Below, one piece after another: positions 28,001 through 35,675 of a stretch of DNA of 64,000 bases. Each line of letters starts with the position of its first letter. Positions within the stretch are counted from its first letter, which is position 1. A program made the translations under genes and the position numbers. The stretch covers positions 48,988-112,987 of the forward strand of contig JBNKZD010000233.1 of NCBI GenBank assembly GCA_050301235.1, written 5' to 3'. The stretch comes from JAFGIN01 sp050301235 (GTDB lineage: Bacteria > Fibrobacterota > Chitinivibrionia > Chitinivibrionales > Chitinispirillaceae). The notes under the pieces were generated by a model. The model ran no database searches. It had not been told where the DNA came from and saw only the letters and a list, made by a program, of their open reading frames with translations.

Positions 28001-31000
28001 GGTGATATGCTGTATGAAAAAGGTGATAATGCAGGATCGCTGGCTGCATACAGGGCAGCAATTAAATCTTCACCTGCAATCAAAGGATTCTATAAACGCT
28101 TTGTGGAACTTGTTATCAAAGAAGGAAAGGATACGGAAATCATTTCTGCTATCAATGGTGCAATAGCTGCCGGAGAGGCAACTGTTGATATGTACAGTCG
28201 CTGCGGAATGATCTATCGTAAATTGGGAAATGCAGATAAAGCGGTGAAAATGCTTGAAAAAGCATCACAACTTGATCCAAAAAATGTTTCATTACTTGTT
28301 GATCTTGCTGAGTGCCAGGTTGCTAACAAGGATACTTCAGCTGCAATACTGACCTACGAGCAGTCAGCTGCAATGAATCCAAAGGCCGAACGCGAACTGA
28401 AAGCGCTTGGAGATCTCTATATGGCTCAGAAAAAGAAGGATTCTGCAGTACGTGTTTATAAAACATATCTGGAAAAAGCACAGGATAATAACATCGCCCT
28501 TCTTGTTGGCCAACACTTTTTTGAACAGAAAAACTATTCTGAAGCAATGAAGTATTTCGGGATGATCATCGGTGGTGCTGCTACAGAACCAAAAATGCTG
28601 AAAACCTATGCAACTGCCGCATTGATATCGCGTGATGAATTCAAGGCATATCAGCTCTTCAAGCAGTTGTCTAATATCACACCGAAAGATCCGGATGTGT
28701 TTGAAAAACTTTATGATCTGGCAAGTCGCGCAGGAACCAAAGATGAAGTGGCCAACTACCTCAAAGCTTTTACTGCATTAAAACCCAATGATGCAAAAGC
28801 ACAGAAAACTCTTGGTGATCTTCTCTATGAAAAGAAAGATGAAACCGGGGCACTTAATGCATACAGACTGGCTTTGAAAGCGGACTCTACATTAAAAGGC
28901 TTTTACAGCAGGTATGCCTCACTGGTGATGAACCGTGGAAATGATAATGAAAAGCTGAAAGCACTTGAAGGCGCTGCAGCATCAGGTGAAGCTGACGTAA
29001 AAATGTATACAGCTCTTGGAAATATTTATGCAAATAAGGGTATCCTGCCGAAAGCGATTTCATCTTTTGAAAAAGCAGCACAACTGGATCCCAAAAACCC
29101 AGCACTTCTCAGTTCACTTGCTGCTTGTCAGGTTAAAAAAGGTCTCATTACTGAAGCGATAATGACGTATGAACAGGTTGTGGCGATGGACCCACGGGCA
29201 GAAAAGGAGTTCAAGAGCTTGGGTGATCTGTATATGTCTCAGAAAAAATCCGGTCCGGCATTGACCGCTTATAAAAAATATCTGGAAAAAAATCCTACCG
29301 ATGAAGAGGTCGCTGCAATTGTCGGGGAGGAAGCTTTCAAATCGAAGAGTTATACCGATGCTGTTAAGTATCTGAGTAAAGTTACCGGAAAATCCGGCAA
29401 GACAGTGAAGTTTATGCAGATGTATGGAGAAGCTGCGCTGGGTGCAAAAGATATTCCCCGTGCACTGATTATCTATAAAGACCTGTCAGCATTGCTGCCA
29501 AAAGATCCATCAATTATGAAAAAACTCTATGAAGTATCCAAAGAAAGCGGAGCAAAAGAAGATGCATTGAATTATCTGAAGCGATACACGGCTTATATGC
29601 CAAGAGATGCTGATGCACAGGTGGAACTTGGTGATATGTTGTATGACAGAAATGATGAATCAGGTGCTCTGAAAGCTTATTCAAAAGCTCGGGCAGTGAA
29701 TCCGTCACTTAAAGGATTTTACAAAAAATATGTCAAACTGGTCCTGAATTCAAAAGTAACTCCCGCAGTAAGAGCAGCTGCACTTACCGGTGCCATTAAA
29801 GCTGGTGAAGCAGATGCAGCGATTTATGTCGAAGCCGGTAAGATGTATTTAACACCAAAGACCTATCCAAAAGCGATTGAGATGTTTGAAAATGCTGCTA
29901 AACTTGATCCTAAAAATGCATCAATTCTCAGCTTTCTTGCGAATGCACAAATGAAAAACGGATCATATACCGAAGCAGCAATTACTTTTGAACAGGCGCT
30001 GGCTATGAACCCTGGTGCGGTGAAAGAGTATAAGATGCTTGGTGATCTGTATGTGAAACAGAAAAAGACCGATGCTGCAATGAATGCATATCGTAAATAT
30101 GTTGATAAAACACCTACAGATGAAGCGGTTGCCAAGGTGGTTGCAGGATATTTTTATGTCAATAAAAAATACCAGGATGCATTCCGGTATTTCGGGATGG
30201 TAAAAAGCGATAAAAGTCCCAACTTCCTGGCTCAATATGGAGCATGCGCCATTGAAGTAAATCAGTTGAATAAGGCTATTGACATTCTGGAGACGCTCAG
30301 AAGCAATAAAAGTGCCGCTGTAGCATCGAACGGGCCGGCATTCAAAGCTCTTGCTGATGCTTACGAAAAGAACGGTGATAAGAAAAAGGCTGCTGAAGTT
30401 CTTAATGATTACGTAAAGATTCCTGGTGTAAAGGATCCTGATGCATCATACAAGCGAGCAGTTGTTTACGAAACAATCAATTCAAACCTTGCTGTACAGA
30501 TGTACGAACAGAATGCGGTAGCTTATCCAAAAGATTATCGCAATTTACTTAAGCTCGGAGTTTATTACTCGCGTCAGCAGGGCGGTAACCAGAAAGCAAT
30601 AAAATACCTGGAACGCTGTGCTGCAATAACCGACACTATTGCACGGGTCTGGCTTGAACTGGGAAGCCTGTATGGAAAGCAGAGAATGGATCAGCAGATG
30701 CTCAAAGCATATAGAAAGTTCATAGAGATTGATCCGGAAAATGCTGAGGCAACAGGTAAAATCGGTGAAGTATTACTGTCAAGAAATATGATCGATGATG
30801 CGATGGTGTTTCTGGAGATGGCTAACTCGTTGAAATCCGATGATCCCAAAATAATGACTCTGCTTGCACGCGGCTATATCATGACCAACAGACGGCGTGA
30901 AGGTGCTAATCTGCTTGAAAAAGTAGTTAAAAGTACTAAAGGAAATGTTGATGATGAATTGCGGATGGTACTTGCAGATTTTTATATCGAGACATCTGAT

Positions 31001-31498
31001 TATTCTAAGGCTGTGAATGAGCTTAAAGCTATTATTAGTAAAAAGAAAGACTCTGCGACGATGACCAAATACGCCAGAGTGTTGATTGAGATGCAGAAAT
31101 ATTCCGATGCAGCTACGGCTCTTCAGGAAATCAAAACAAAGGAACCGGAAAATCTTGATGTCTTAATGATGCTTGGAAAGATCAAAGTCGCTCAGAAAAA
31201 GTATGATGATGCGATTGAGACATATAAAGAGATTCTTTATATTGACCAGAATCATGCACCCGCTCTTTGTGAACGGGCCAATGTCTATATGATTCAGGGT
31301 AAAACTCAGTGGGCTCAGACATTCTATGATAGAGCACTCAAGGCTGATCCCAGATATGCACCTACCTATCTTGGTCTTGCATTGATTGCCAAGAAAAGTA
31401 AGGATTATGCGGTATACCAGGATTATCTTGAAAAAGGACGAAAACTTGATCCAAAAAATAAAGAGATTCAGGATGAACTCAGATCAGTAAAAAGATAA
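22028..31498 (+). CDS. Giant secreted TPR protein with eight ~272-residue super-repeats
   Basis: 3,156 residues, about 350 kDa. GGAGG lies 7 bases before the ATG. Residues 1-26 form a signal peptide (ending LHSSFITA), so the protein is exported, probably to the periplasm. The rest is tetratricopeptide repeats throughout, with no enzymatic domain. Residues ~1-590 and ~2790-3156 hold irregular TPRs. The middle holds eight units with landmarks LKKYT.LKP.D, LGD.LYEKKD, GFYKKY, AIAAGEAD, EKASQLDPKN, TYEQAVAMNP and KEYK.LGDLY. The unit of ~272 residues equals eight 34-residue TPRs. Such solenoids scaffold large complexes. It stands alone between a structured leader and a strong terminator. Confidence 0.9.
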   Translation: MGIFSGKYLLSWAGTILLLHSSFITADEAFDKLFNDRKYTDALKYADEKIPIGSRDAAIWAKLGIANEGAELIEKALACYMVAIRNDANNYEAHLGAARVYNSMNQPEQAVEMAQKATAIKATGEASWEYARALIALKRTKEAKAPLEKLVETDKKNTVANRELGNIYYDDKEYAKALPLLLLTQAAQPSGEIASKIGLIYQTNQNADSAIYFFREASKDKQFKNGDILLQLARMLYKKEQFKDAAEAYAKVDQKLLKGDDLYSIAFSLEKSGEEQKDVIAAYEAADKVIGSSGSKQALLGKEKVGRYKIQTKKYKDALEIFLAILKADPSGKIVSEATFLTAECYEGSGEIAKAIPLLEQVVAKDQENVEAHARLADYYSKSGDKEKAQKVYERLLTIQPNNPKVYMSLGEYSLKTKKWEDALKYFQKGFNLEKNAAAAVGMMTAAMELKRYDLARDAAETALHHDSNMVAPQMVLAQINMQENNYSAAAKIFQILSSNDPQNIKLLQQLALCYEKLGDNAKLAEVDKSIISVNKKDVVSRERYAKYLRGKGNEADAFEILKELSSLRPKNDEFVYMLYEVATKLGKKDDAATYLKKFVAMKPNDARAQAALGDFYFDKGDSAAALKSYRSAIAADSTIKGIYKKYAKLVMAQKPPEKPLPKGQKKPEEEVLEVLTAAVKSGEADEEIFTTLADIYNRKKQYSNAIGMYQKALQKKPQSFELLSALAQCQAKAGKDSDAILSYEQAVALNTAAEKEYKSLGALYLKQGKKEQGITAYKKYVEKVKNSEIALTIGTWEYDQKNYKEAIKYLEMVTGNAAKKSNYLLMYAETAMKTGDTQKAEGIYKRMTVLAPKSPEPYKTLFQIARDKKDMKAAAEYLTGYTSLKTDDVEMLQLLGDINYDLKNNAGALAAYKAVLKVKPDAKGFYKKYVELVTVLGTPEEKVKALSGAIAAGEADVNMYSEMGLSYLKAKEYGKAIQALEKATQLDPKNYHLLISLADAQAGSGAVEMAVITYEQAVAMNPAADKEYKALGDLYMKQKKAEPAIKAYKKYLEKSTDDSIAGVIGKYSVESKNYPDAAKYLGMVKGKESVTVPFLLLYGDAAFQAKEDQTALSIYKKLADLQPQNAEIFKTLYELSKRTGASGEALVALKKYTSLKPTDASYQKVLGDILFEQKDNEGAAAAYRAALKADPTSKGFYKRLFGLIGTSTKDEELVAILNGAIAANEADADMYTRLATIYTKQGNSAKAVAMYEKASQLDPKNVDLLCPLAEAQAKSGNVSEAILTYEQYLAMKPTADTEYKALGDLYYQQKKTELAVKNYRKYLEKNTDSKIARIVGDFLLDGKYYADAVKYYDKVSSQDETPEFLKKYGEATLQVKDEAKTYSIYQRLAVKTPKDADIFKTLYQIASRNGTVDEKLGFLRKYAQLRPNDEEAQRTLGDMLYEKKDSRGALNAYRAVLKVNPAAKGFYKKYAELVMAQEPPKKYAKGQKTIEEEIVEVLTAAVAAGEADVAMYRKLGVFYEKSKQYAKAAQTYEKASQLDPKDITLLKDLAEAQVKSNNISGAILTYEQAVAMNPASVDEYRSLGNLYKKQKKMDVAVKNYKKYLEKKKDNKLAIEVGSFFYDQKNHAEAVTYLGMVDGAEAGKVSYVKLFADAAYAAKDDFRSYQLYKKLSTLTPQNAEVFKKLYEIAGRAGTKEEVLAYLTKYTALKPADVDAQKTLGDMYYEKKNSAGALAAYSAVLKANPAAKGFYKNYVELLLSSGAQRSVLETALSGAIASGEADVKMYSMLGEIYSKNKNFVKAAQMYEKASQLDPKSVELLTALAGSQEKSGNVSAAILSYEQAIAMNPKASKEYKLLGDLYSRQKKDDVAVKNYKRYLEKNADGKLAAQIGIFELSKKDYKESVKYLGMVNGPSADSVAFLKAYGEASRMSGDDAKAFQIYKKLSTVTPSDANVFKVLYELSGKVGTKDDVLVYLKSYARLQGNDPVAQKTLGDMLYEKGDNAGSLAAYRAAIKSSPAIKGFYKRFVELVIKEGKDTEIISAINGAIAAGEATVDMYSRCGMIYRKLGNADKAVKMLEKASQLDPKNVSLLVDLAECQVANKDTSAAILTYEQSAAMNPKAERELKALGDLYMAQKKKDSAVRVYKTYLEKAQDNNIALLVGQHFFEQKNYSEAMKYFGMIIGGAATEPKMLKTYATAALISRDEFKAYQLFKQLSNITPKDPDVFEKLYDLASRAGTKDEVANYLKAFTALKPNDAKAQKTLGDLLYEKKDETGALNAYRLALKADSTLKGFYSRYASLVMNRGNDNEKLKALEGAAASGEADVKMYTALGNIYANKGILPKAISSFEKAAQLDPKNPALLSSLAACQVKKGLITEAIMTYEQVVAMDPRAEKEFKSLGDLYMSQKKSGPALTAYKKYLEKNPTDEEVAAIVGEEAFKSKSYTDAVKYLSKVTGKSGKTVKFMQMYGEAALGAKDIPRALIIYKDLSALLPKDPSIMKKLYEVSKESGAKEDALNYLKRYTAYMPRDADAQVELGDMLYDRNDESGALKAYSKARAVNPSLKGFYKKYVKLVLNSKVTPAVRAAALTGAIKAGEADAAIYVEAGKMYLTPKTYPKAIEMFENAAKLDPKNASILSFLANAQMKNGSYTEAAITFEQALAMNPGAVKEYKMLGDLYVKQKKTDAAMNAYRKYVDKTPTDEAVAKVVAGYFYVNKKYQDAFRYFGMVKSDKSPNFLAQYGACAIEVNQLNKAIDILETLRSNKSAAVASNGPAFKALADAYEKNGDKKKAAEVLNDYVKIPGVKDPDASYKRAVVYETINSNLAVQMYEQNAVAYPKDYRNLLKLGVYYSRQQGGNQKAIKYLERCAAITDTIARVWLELGSLYGKQRMDQQMLKAYRKFIEIDPENAEATGKIGEVLLSRNMIDDAMVFLEMANSLKSDDPKIMTLLARGYIMTNRRREGANLLEKVVKSTKGNVDDELRMVLADFYIETSDYSKAVNELKAIISKKKDSATMTKYARVLIEMQKYSDAATALQEIKTKEPENLDVLMMLGKIKVAQKKYDDAIETYKEILYIDQNHAPALCERANVYMIQGKTQWAQTFYDRALKADPRYAPTYLGLALIAKKSKDYAVYQDYLEKGRKLDPKNKEIQDELRSVKR
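23815..30391 (+). repeat. Eight tandem ~816-base coding super-repeats
   Basis: The codon for the tyrosine (phenylalanine in the last) of the YEQ landmark falls at 24257, 25070, 25883, 26726, 27542, 28355, 29168 and 29987. The spacings are 813, 813, 843, 816, 813, 813 and 819 bases. The 843-base interval holds a 10-residue lysine/glutamate-rich insertion after GFYKKYAELV, also present in unit 1. All copies are divergent at DNA level. Unit boundaries given here are set at the LKKYT landmark and are approximate. Confidence 0.85.
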
Positions 31499-31522
31499 TA
31501 CCTTTTTAGAAAAAAAGTTTTT

Positions 31523-31558
31523 AAGGGCAACAGGAGAAAAACCTGCTGCCCTTTTTTA
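31523..31558 (+). terminator. Rho-independent terminator of the TPR gene
   Basis: AAGGGCAACAGG, a 7-base loop and CCTGCTGCCCTT form a 12-base stem with one mismatch, followed by TTTTTT. It begins 24 bases after the stop codon. Confidence 0.9.
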
Positions 31559-31618
31559 ATTGGCATGCATCTTTGCTTCGTATATTGTCATGAAACTTCT
31601 TTCAGGAGAATGTATAGT

Positions 31619-32038
31619 ATGAACAATCATGAGATACATGAATCTCTTGCAAAACTGGCAAAATTAAATGCTGATTCTGCCTGGAACTATGAACGAGCAG
31701 TTATGATTATTCAGGAAGAGGGAATAAAAAATGAGTTGGCAAAAATGCATGATTACCATATTGAACATATGGAAAGGTTGAATGCGTATTTAAGAGATTA
31801 TGGAGGTGGTTGGGTATCAATTGATACAGGGGAAGAGATCTCAGAAGAGATGGAACTTGTTACTGATGAGCTATCTGAAGAGGAGATTATTCGCAGGTTG
31901 GGAAATGGAGAAAAGGTTCTTAGCGAAAAACTTCAGTATCTGGTAGAAACTATTGAAATTCCTGATCTTGCACAAAATCTTGAAGAGGAACTCGAAGATG
32001 AAGATGTATATATAAATACGCTTAAAAACTTATTGTAG
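31619..32038 (+). CDS. Ferritin-like DUF2383-type helical protein
   Basis: About 139 residues from the ATG at 31619, chosen because AGGAG lies 10 bases upstream; in-frame ATGs at 31610 and 31565 are less suitable. The helix ADSAWNYERAVMIIQEEGIK followed by HIEHMERLNAYLRDYGGGW fits the ferritin-like DUF2383/PA2169 group, whose members often respond to stress. The C-terminal half is very acidic (EEISEEMELV, EEELEDEDV). The classical diiron ligand set is not obvious, so metal binding is uncertain. Confidence 0.65.
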   Translation: MNNHEIHESLAKLAKLNADSAWNYERAVMIIQEEGIKNELAKMHDYHIEHMERLNAYLRDYGGGWVSIDTGEEISEEMELVTDELSEEEIIRRLGNGEKVLSEKLQYLVETIEIPDLAQNLEEELEDEDVYINTLKNLL

Positions 32039-32076
32039 ACACAGTAGTACAATCTATGTAGCGTTGGCGATAAAAA

Positions 32077-32092
32077 TGGCATTTTTATTGCA
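32077..32092 (+). promoter_or_regulatory. Sigma-54-type promoter
   Basis: TGGCATTTTTATTGCA agrees with the -24/-12 consensus TGGCAC-N5-TTGCA, with GG and GC exactly ten bases apart. It lies about 70 bases upstream of the start at 32163. The overlapping AAAAATGGCATTTTT palindrome is AT-rich and may be incidental. An RpoN activator gene is present at 60211-61626. Confidence 0.6.
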
Positions 32093-32162
32093 CTTTTAAA
32101 ACTATATCTGCTGACCCCTTAATAAACAGTTTCGATGGAAAATTAAATGGAGGTGTCGATTT

Positions 32163-32570
32163 ATGATAAGAATGAAATCGATTCTTATGGTTGTTTCCTG
32201 TTCGACATTGCTCTTTGCTACTGGTTCAAACTCTGGTTCGAATGGTAGCCAGTCTGATGGCAGTATGAATGAAAAAAATAAAATTACAGGTACGATTGAG
32301 GATGTTATGCCTCAGGATAGCATGCTTATTATCAGTCCTGAAAATCAGGGTATGCCTGACACTGTAAAGGTCACTAATAAAACAAAAATGGAGACAACTC
32401 TTGATCAACTGAAAAAGGGCGATCGTGTTGAAGTTGAAATCCAGACAAAAGGAGATCAGAAAGTAGCAAAGAGTATCAGGATGGGAACTTCTGATGGTAG
32501 TGATGGAAACCAGAAAAAGAATCAGAAAAAAGATTCAACTGGAAATCAGAGCGACACGATGCAGTATTAA
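32163..32570 (+). CDS. Small secreted DUF5666-like protein
   Basis: 135 residues. GGAGG lies 9-13 bases before the ATG. The signal peptide MIRMKSILMVVSCSTLLFA is followed by a Ser/Gly/Asn-rich linker. A small beta domain follows (ITGTIEDVMPQDSMLIIS, TVKVTNKTKM, LKKGDRVEVEIQTKG), as in DUF5666-like OB-fold periplasmic proteins. The C-terminus is low-complexity and rich in Lys, Gln and Asp. Function is unknown. The sigma-54-type promoter upstream suggests conditional expression. Confidence 0.7.
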   Translation: MIRMKSILMVVSCSTLLFATGSNSGSNGSQSDGSMNEKNKITGTIEDVMPQDSMLIISPENQGMPDTVKVTNKTKMETTLDQLKKGDRVEVEIQTKGDQKVAKSIRMGTSDGSDGNQKKNQKKDSTGNQSDTMQY

Positions 32571-32599
32571 AAAATGATTATAGATCCTGTCTTGAAAAA

Positions 32600-32623
32600 A
32601 ACCTGCTCATTTTCGGGCAGGTT
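32600..32623 (-). terminator. Stem-loop behind the DUF5666-like gene
   Basis: AACCTGCTC and GGGCAGGTT form a 9-base stem with one wobble pair around a 6-base loop. The A-run at 32595-32600 becomes a T-run only on the minus strand, so it reads best as a minus-strand terminator. No minus-strand gene is seen next to it, so it may instead work as a plus-strand 3' stabilising structure. Confidence 0.4.
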
Positions 32624-32753
32624 GTAACTGTGGCAGATTCTCTATGCTTACCTTCTATGGTTTTCTGGATTTTTATATCTTGCATTTATGCCTGATTAAA
32701 GACAAAATATAGATAGAAAATCGTAATTATTGTATGGAATCAGGCAAGAAAAG

Positions 32754-34271
32754 ATGAAAACCGAACCGGGATCAGCTGGAAAGATTGTTCAGAAGTTGAT
32801 GGCTGTTGCTGCAAAGCAAGGGTACATAACTATCGGGCAGATTGAAAAATTAACAGGAGATGAACTAGAGCGGGAGAAAGTGAAGAATATCCTCAATGAT
32901 GGAAACATCTCTATACAGTCAAACACCGCAATCCAAAAGAGTATTAAAAGCCATAAGGTTTCAACAGTTTCAAAGACCCACTATTCCGATCCAACCTGGA
33001 TATATCTGAACAGTCTTGGAAGAGTTCCCCTGATGAGTCGAGGGCAGGAGGTGCAGCATGCTATATTGATGCGCTTTGCACAATATAAGCTGCTGGATAT
33101 GGCTTTTCGGGATGATGAAGTTCTTAAGACGGTGTGCACACTAGGGGATGAGTTTTCCAAAGGTAAAATCGAATGTGTTGATATACTGCGTATTGAAGAG
33201 GACAGGATTAAGGAACCAGCCCAGGTTGAAGAACTTAAAGAACGATTTCTTGAAGGTGTTGAAAATGTAAATGTTTTCTATGAGCAGCTTAATGTACTGA
33301 AGCAGAAGTTAAAGACTGATTTCAGCGAAAAACTTGAAGAAAAAGTCAGTGTAAAAGAGGATGAACTGGTTGAATGCTGTCAGCAACTTCGATTGAATGG
33401 CCGAAGAGTAAAGGAAATACTCGACAAATTTAAGAAACGGTTTGGTGATCCGGGGTTTATTGCAGATGTGACATCGTTTTCTTACTGGGAAGAGATGCGT
33501 AATCAGGCGAAATGTGCTGTTATTGAAGCGAATGTACGACTGGTTGTCAGCATTGCAAAACGATATACTTACCGGGGTCTTGAAATAAGCGATCTTATTC
33601 AGGAAGGGAATAAGGGTTTAATCACCGCTGTTGATAATTTTGACTATCGTAAAGGGTACAAATTCAGTACGTATGCAATATGGTGGGTTCGTCAGGCAAT
33701 CACCAGAGCCATTCATGAAAAATCAAAAACGATCCATATTCCTGCAAACACGTTTGACCTTGTTGGGAAGATAGAGAAATTTAATCGTGAATATTATCTC
33801 AAACATGGTGTGCATCCATCGGCAGAGGAGATCTCTGATGGGTTAAGTATGCCGATAGACAAAATAGAAACTGCGATGGAGTGTACTTCAGAACCGATCT
33901 CTCTGGATATGGAAATCAATACTGATGACGGTACAACTATAGGCGAATACATTGAAGATACCCATTCTGAGGACCCGTTTGAGAGATTGTCGCTGGGTTC
34001 ATTGCGTGAGCATATTGCTCAGGTACTTGAATCTCTGGAGCCAAAAGAGAAGCAGACGGTAATCATGAGATTTGGTCTGGATGATGGAAGAATCAAGACA
34101 CTTGGAGAGATTGGAGAAAAACTTCACCTCACCAACGAACGCGTCCGTCAGATAGAAATCAAAGCCCTTCGTAAACTAAAACAGGCAAGCCGTGCACAGG
34201 TGCTTCTTCCATGGAAAGAAGAGGATACCATTTTTGAAGATACCTACGAAGAGGATACTGATACGGTATAA
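32754..34271 (+). CDS. RNA polymerase sigma-70 factor, RpoD-like
   Basis: About 505 residues from the ATG at 32754; an in-frame TTG at 32730 is the alternative. It directs RNA polymerase to promoters. A region 1.1-like N-terminus (IVQKLMAVAAKQGYITIGQI) is followed by region 1.2 (YLNSLGRVPLMSRGQE) and a long non-conserved segment. Region 2 is strong: ANVRLVVSIAKRYTYRGLE, DLIQEGNKGL, and FSTYAIWWVRQAITRAI. Region 3 is present, and region 4 has RFGLDDG, TLGEIGEKLHLTNERVRQIE and ALRKLK. The presence of 1.1-like and full 2-4 regions fits the primary or a close group 2 factor. Without a genome it cannot be told whether it is the sole housekeeping factor. Confidence 0.88.
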   Translation: MKTEPGSAGKIVQKLMAVAAKQGYITIGQIEKLTGDELEREKVKNILNDGNISIQSNTAIQKSIKSHKVSTVSKTHYSDPTWIYLNSLGRVPLMSRGQEVQHAILMRFAQYKLLDMAFRDDEVLKTVCTLGDEFSKGKIECVDILRIEEDRIKEPAQVEELKERFLEGVENVNVFYEQLNVLKQKLKTDFSEKLEEKVSVKEDELVECCQQLRLNGRRVKEILDKFKKRFGDPGFIADVTSFSYWEEMRNQAKCAVIEANVRLVVSIAKRYTYRGLEISDLIQEGNKGLITAVDNFDYRKGYKFSTYAIWWVRQAITRAIHEKSKTIHIPANTFDLVGKIEKFNREYYLKHGVHPSAEEISDGLSMPIDKIETAMECTSEPISLDMEINTDDGTTIGEYIEDTHSEDPFERLSLGSLREHIAQVLESLEPKEKQTVIMRFGLDDGRIKTLGEIGEKLHLTNERVRQIEIKALRKLKQASRAQVLLPWKEEDTIFEDTYEEDTDTV

Positions 34272-34364
34272 TCTGATGAAGCGGTTACACCCTTTTTTTC
34301 TGTAATGCCAGAAGACATTTATGAATATGGCGAATTTCGTAATATTACTTTCCTTGTAAATATT

Positions 34365-34955
34365 CTATTTCTTTTTCATCATGTTGGCAATCAACTGACG
34401 ATTGGGAATAACATAATCGATGACCGAAAGTAATGTATAAATTGCCGGAAACAGCATCACCCAGAAACCGGGATGAAACCCCCAAACGGTATCGGGGAGG
34501 CTTGCTGGAATATACAATTTGAGAAGGACAACAAATAAAACACCGAACGTTGCTATTCCCTGAAGAACCGCTTTGAGCTTTCCGGATTTGCGAGCTGCAA
34601 GCACCACACCATTGGATGCGCAGATTATTCTTAGCAACTGAAGAAACGCATCACGATAGAAAAAAATAAGATACAGCCATAAGGGTATAATGCCGCTGAG
34701 CATAAAAGCGAGAAAGACTGTTTGTCTGGAAACACTATCGGCAACAGGGTCACCCACTTTTCCAAAATCGGTAACCTCTTTTCTTGCCCTGGCAATGGTT
34801 CCATCAAGCATGTCTGAAAGCTCAATTAAACCTGCCAAAATAAGTGCAATCCAGATAAAAACAGCATTACCAGTGCTGTACCCATGCATGAAAGAGTAAG
34901 CGAAAAAAGGGGCGATGAACACTCTCGATAACGTAACAATAGTTGCAATATTCAT
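34365..34955 (-). CDS. CDP-alcohol phosphatidyltransferase family protein
   Basis: 196 residues, integral membrane, with about five or six hydrophobic helices. The family motif DG-x2-AR-x8-G-x3-D-x3-D is complete (DGTIARARKEVTDFGKVGDP, then VAD) near residues 50-72. Such enzymes join a CDP-activated lipid to an alcohol, as in phosphatidylglycerophosphate synthesis. The acceptor cannot be told. AAGGAG lies 8 bases before the ATG. It faces the sigma-factor gene, with about 93 bases between the stops. Confidence 0.88.
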   Translation of the reverse strand: MNIATIVTLSRVFIAPFFAYSFMHGYSTGNAVFIWIALILAGLIELSDMLDGTIARARKEVTDFGKVGDPVADSVSRQTVFLAFMLSGIIPLWLYLIFFYRDAFLQLLRIICASNGVVLAARKSGKLKAVLQGIATFGVLFVVLLKLYIPASLPDTVWGFHPGFWVMLFPAIYTLLSVIDYVIPNRQLIANMMKKK

Positions 34956-35205
34956 GAATGGGACTCCTTACAGCTGCCTTATTTCCATTTAAATAAGATG
35001 CTGACGAAAAAAAAGAGACTGCTTTGATGGAAAATACAAATATGGGATGACCATATAACAGAGAAAAGAGATTAAAATTAAACTGTAGCTCGAGAAATTA
35101 TTAAAGATACGTCTGAGAATGCATTTCAGGATTAAAAGTTGCTTTTTATGGGGAAAAGGCGATATTCACCAGAACCGCTAAGTGAACAACGTAAGGAATT
35201 TTTCT

Positions 35206-35571
35206 ATGAGAGTGTATATCGTGGAAGATGATGAATCGATGCGCATCTTACTGAAGCGATTATTGAAAAGAAATATTACTTCAATTACAGCCATTGGTGA
35301 AAGTAATTCCGCAGATAAAGCGATTAAAGAAATCCCTTCTTTTACTCCTGATATAGTGCTGGTAGATATATCACTTCCTGGCATGGATGGCATTGAACTG
35401 ATTCCAAAACTGAGACAACTTTGTCAAAATGCCAGAATTCTGGTTTTGACAGGTCATGATATAAACAACTACAAACTGATTGTACTTAAAGCAGGTGCAA
35501 ACGGAATAGTATCTAAAATGGATGATAAAGGATTGTTGCATGCTATCAAGGAGCTGACTGCCGGTAAATGA
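35206..35571 (+). CDS. Stand-alone response-regulator receiver domain
   Basis: About 121 residues from the ATG at 35206, where AAGGA lies 9 bases upstream; an in-frame GTG at 35182 is less likely. It has all receiver marks: VEDDES near residue 6, phosphoacceptor Asp in VLVDISLPGMDG, the threonine in LVLTGHD and the lysine in GIVSKMD. There is no output domain, as in CheY-like proteins. No kinase is adjacent, so its partner and target are unknown; the hybrid kinase at 6928-9609 is a candidate only by being in the same window. Confidence 0.88.
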   Translation: MRVYIVEDDESMRILLKRLLKRNITSITAIGESNSADKAIKEIPSFTPDIVLVDISLPGMDGIELIPKLRQLCQNARILVLTGHDINNYKLIVLKAGANGIVSKMDDKGLLHAIKELTAGK

Positions 35572-35675
35572 ACAGTGGATGCAAATGGTTTTTTACTGAT
35601 GGAGATGTGGTCTGTTTTCTTGCCAAAAAACCTGAAACCTGAGCTGAATTACAGATGACCCTTTCCATTTAATTA

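Noticed and set aside
23815..30391. Regular repeats as a possible CRISPR-like or tandem non-coding array
   Set aside because: The ~816-base period is in frame and encodes TPR super-repeats; no short direct repeats with spacers are present.
31562..31580. TTGGCATGCATCTTTGCTT as a sigma-54 promoter before the DUF2383 gene
   Set aside because: The GG to GC distance is eleven bases instead of the strict ten.
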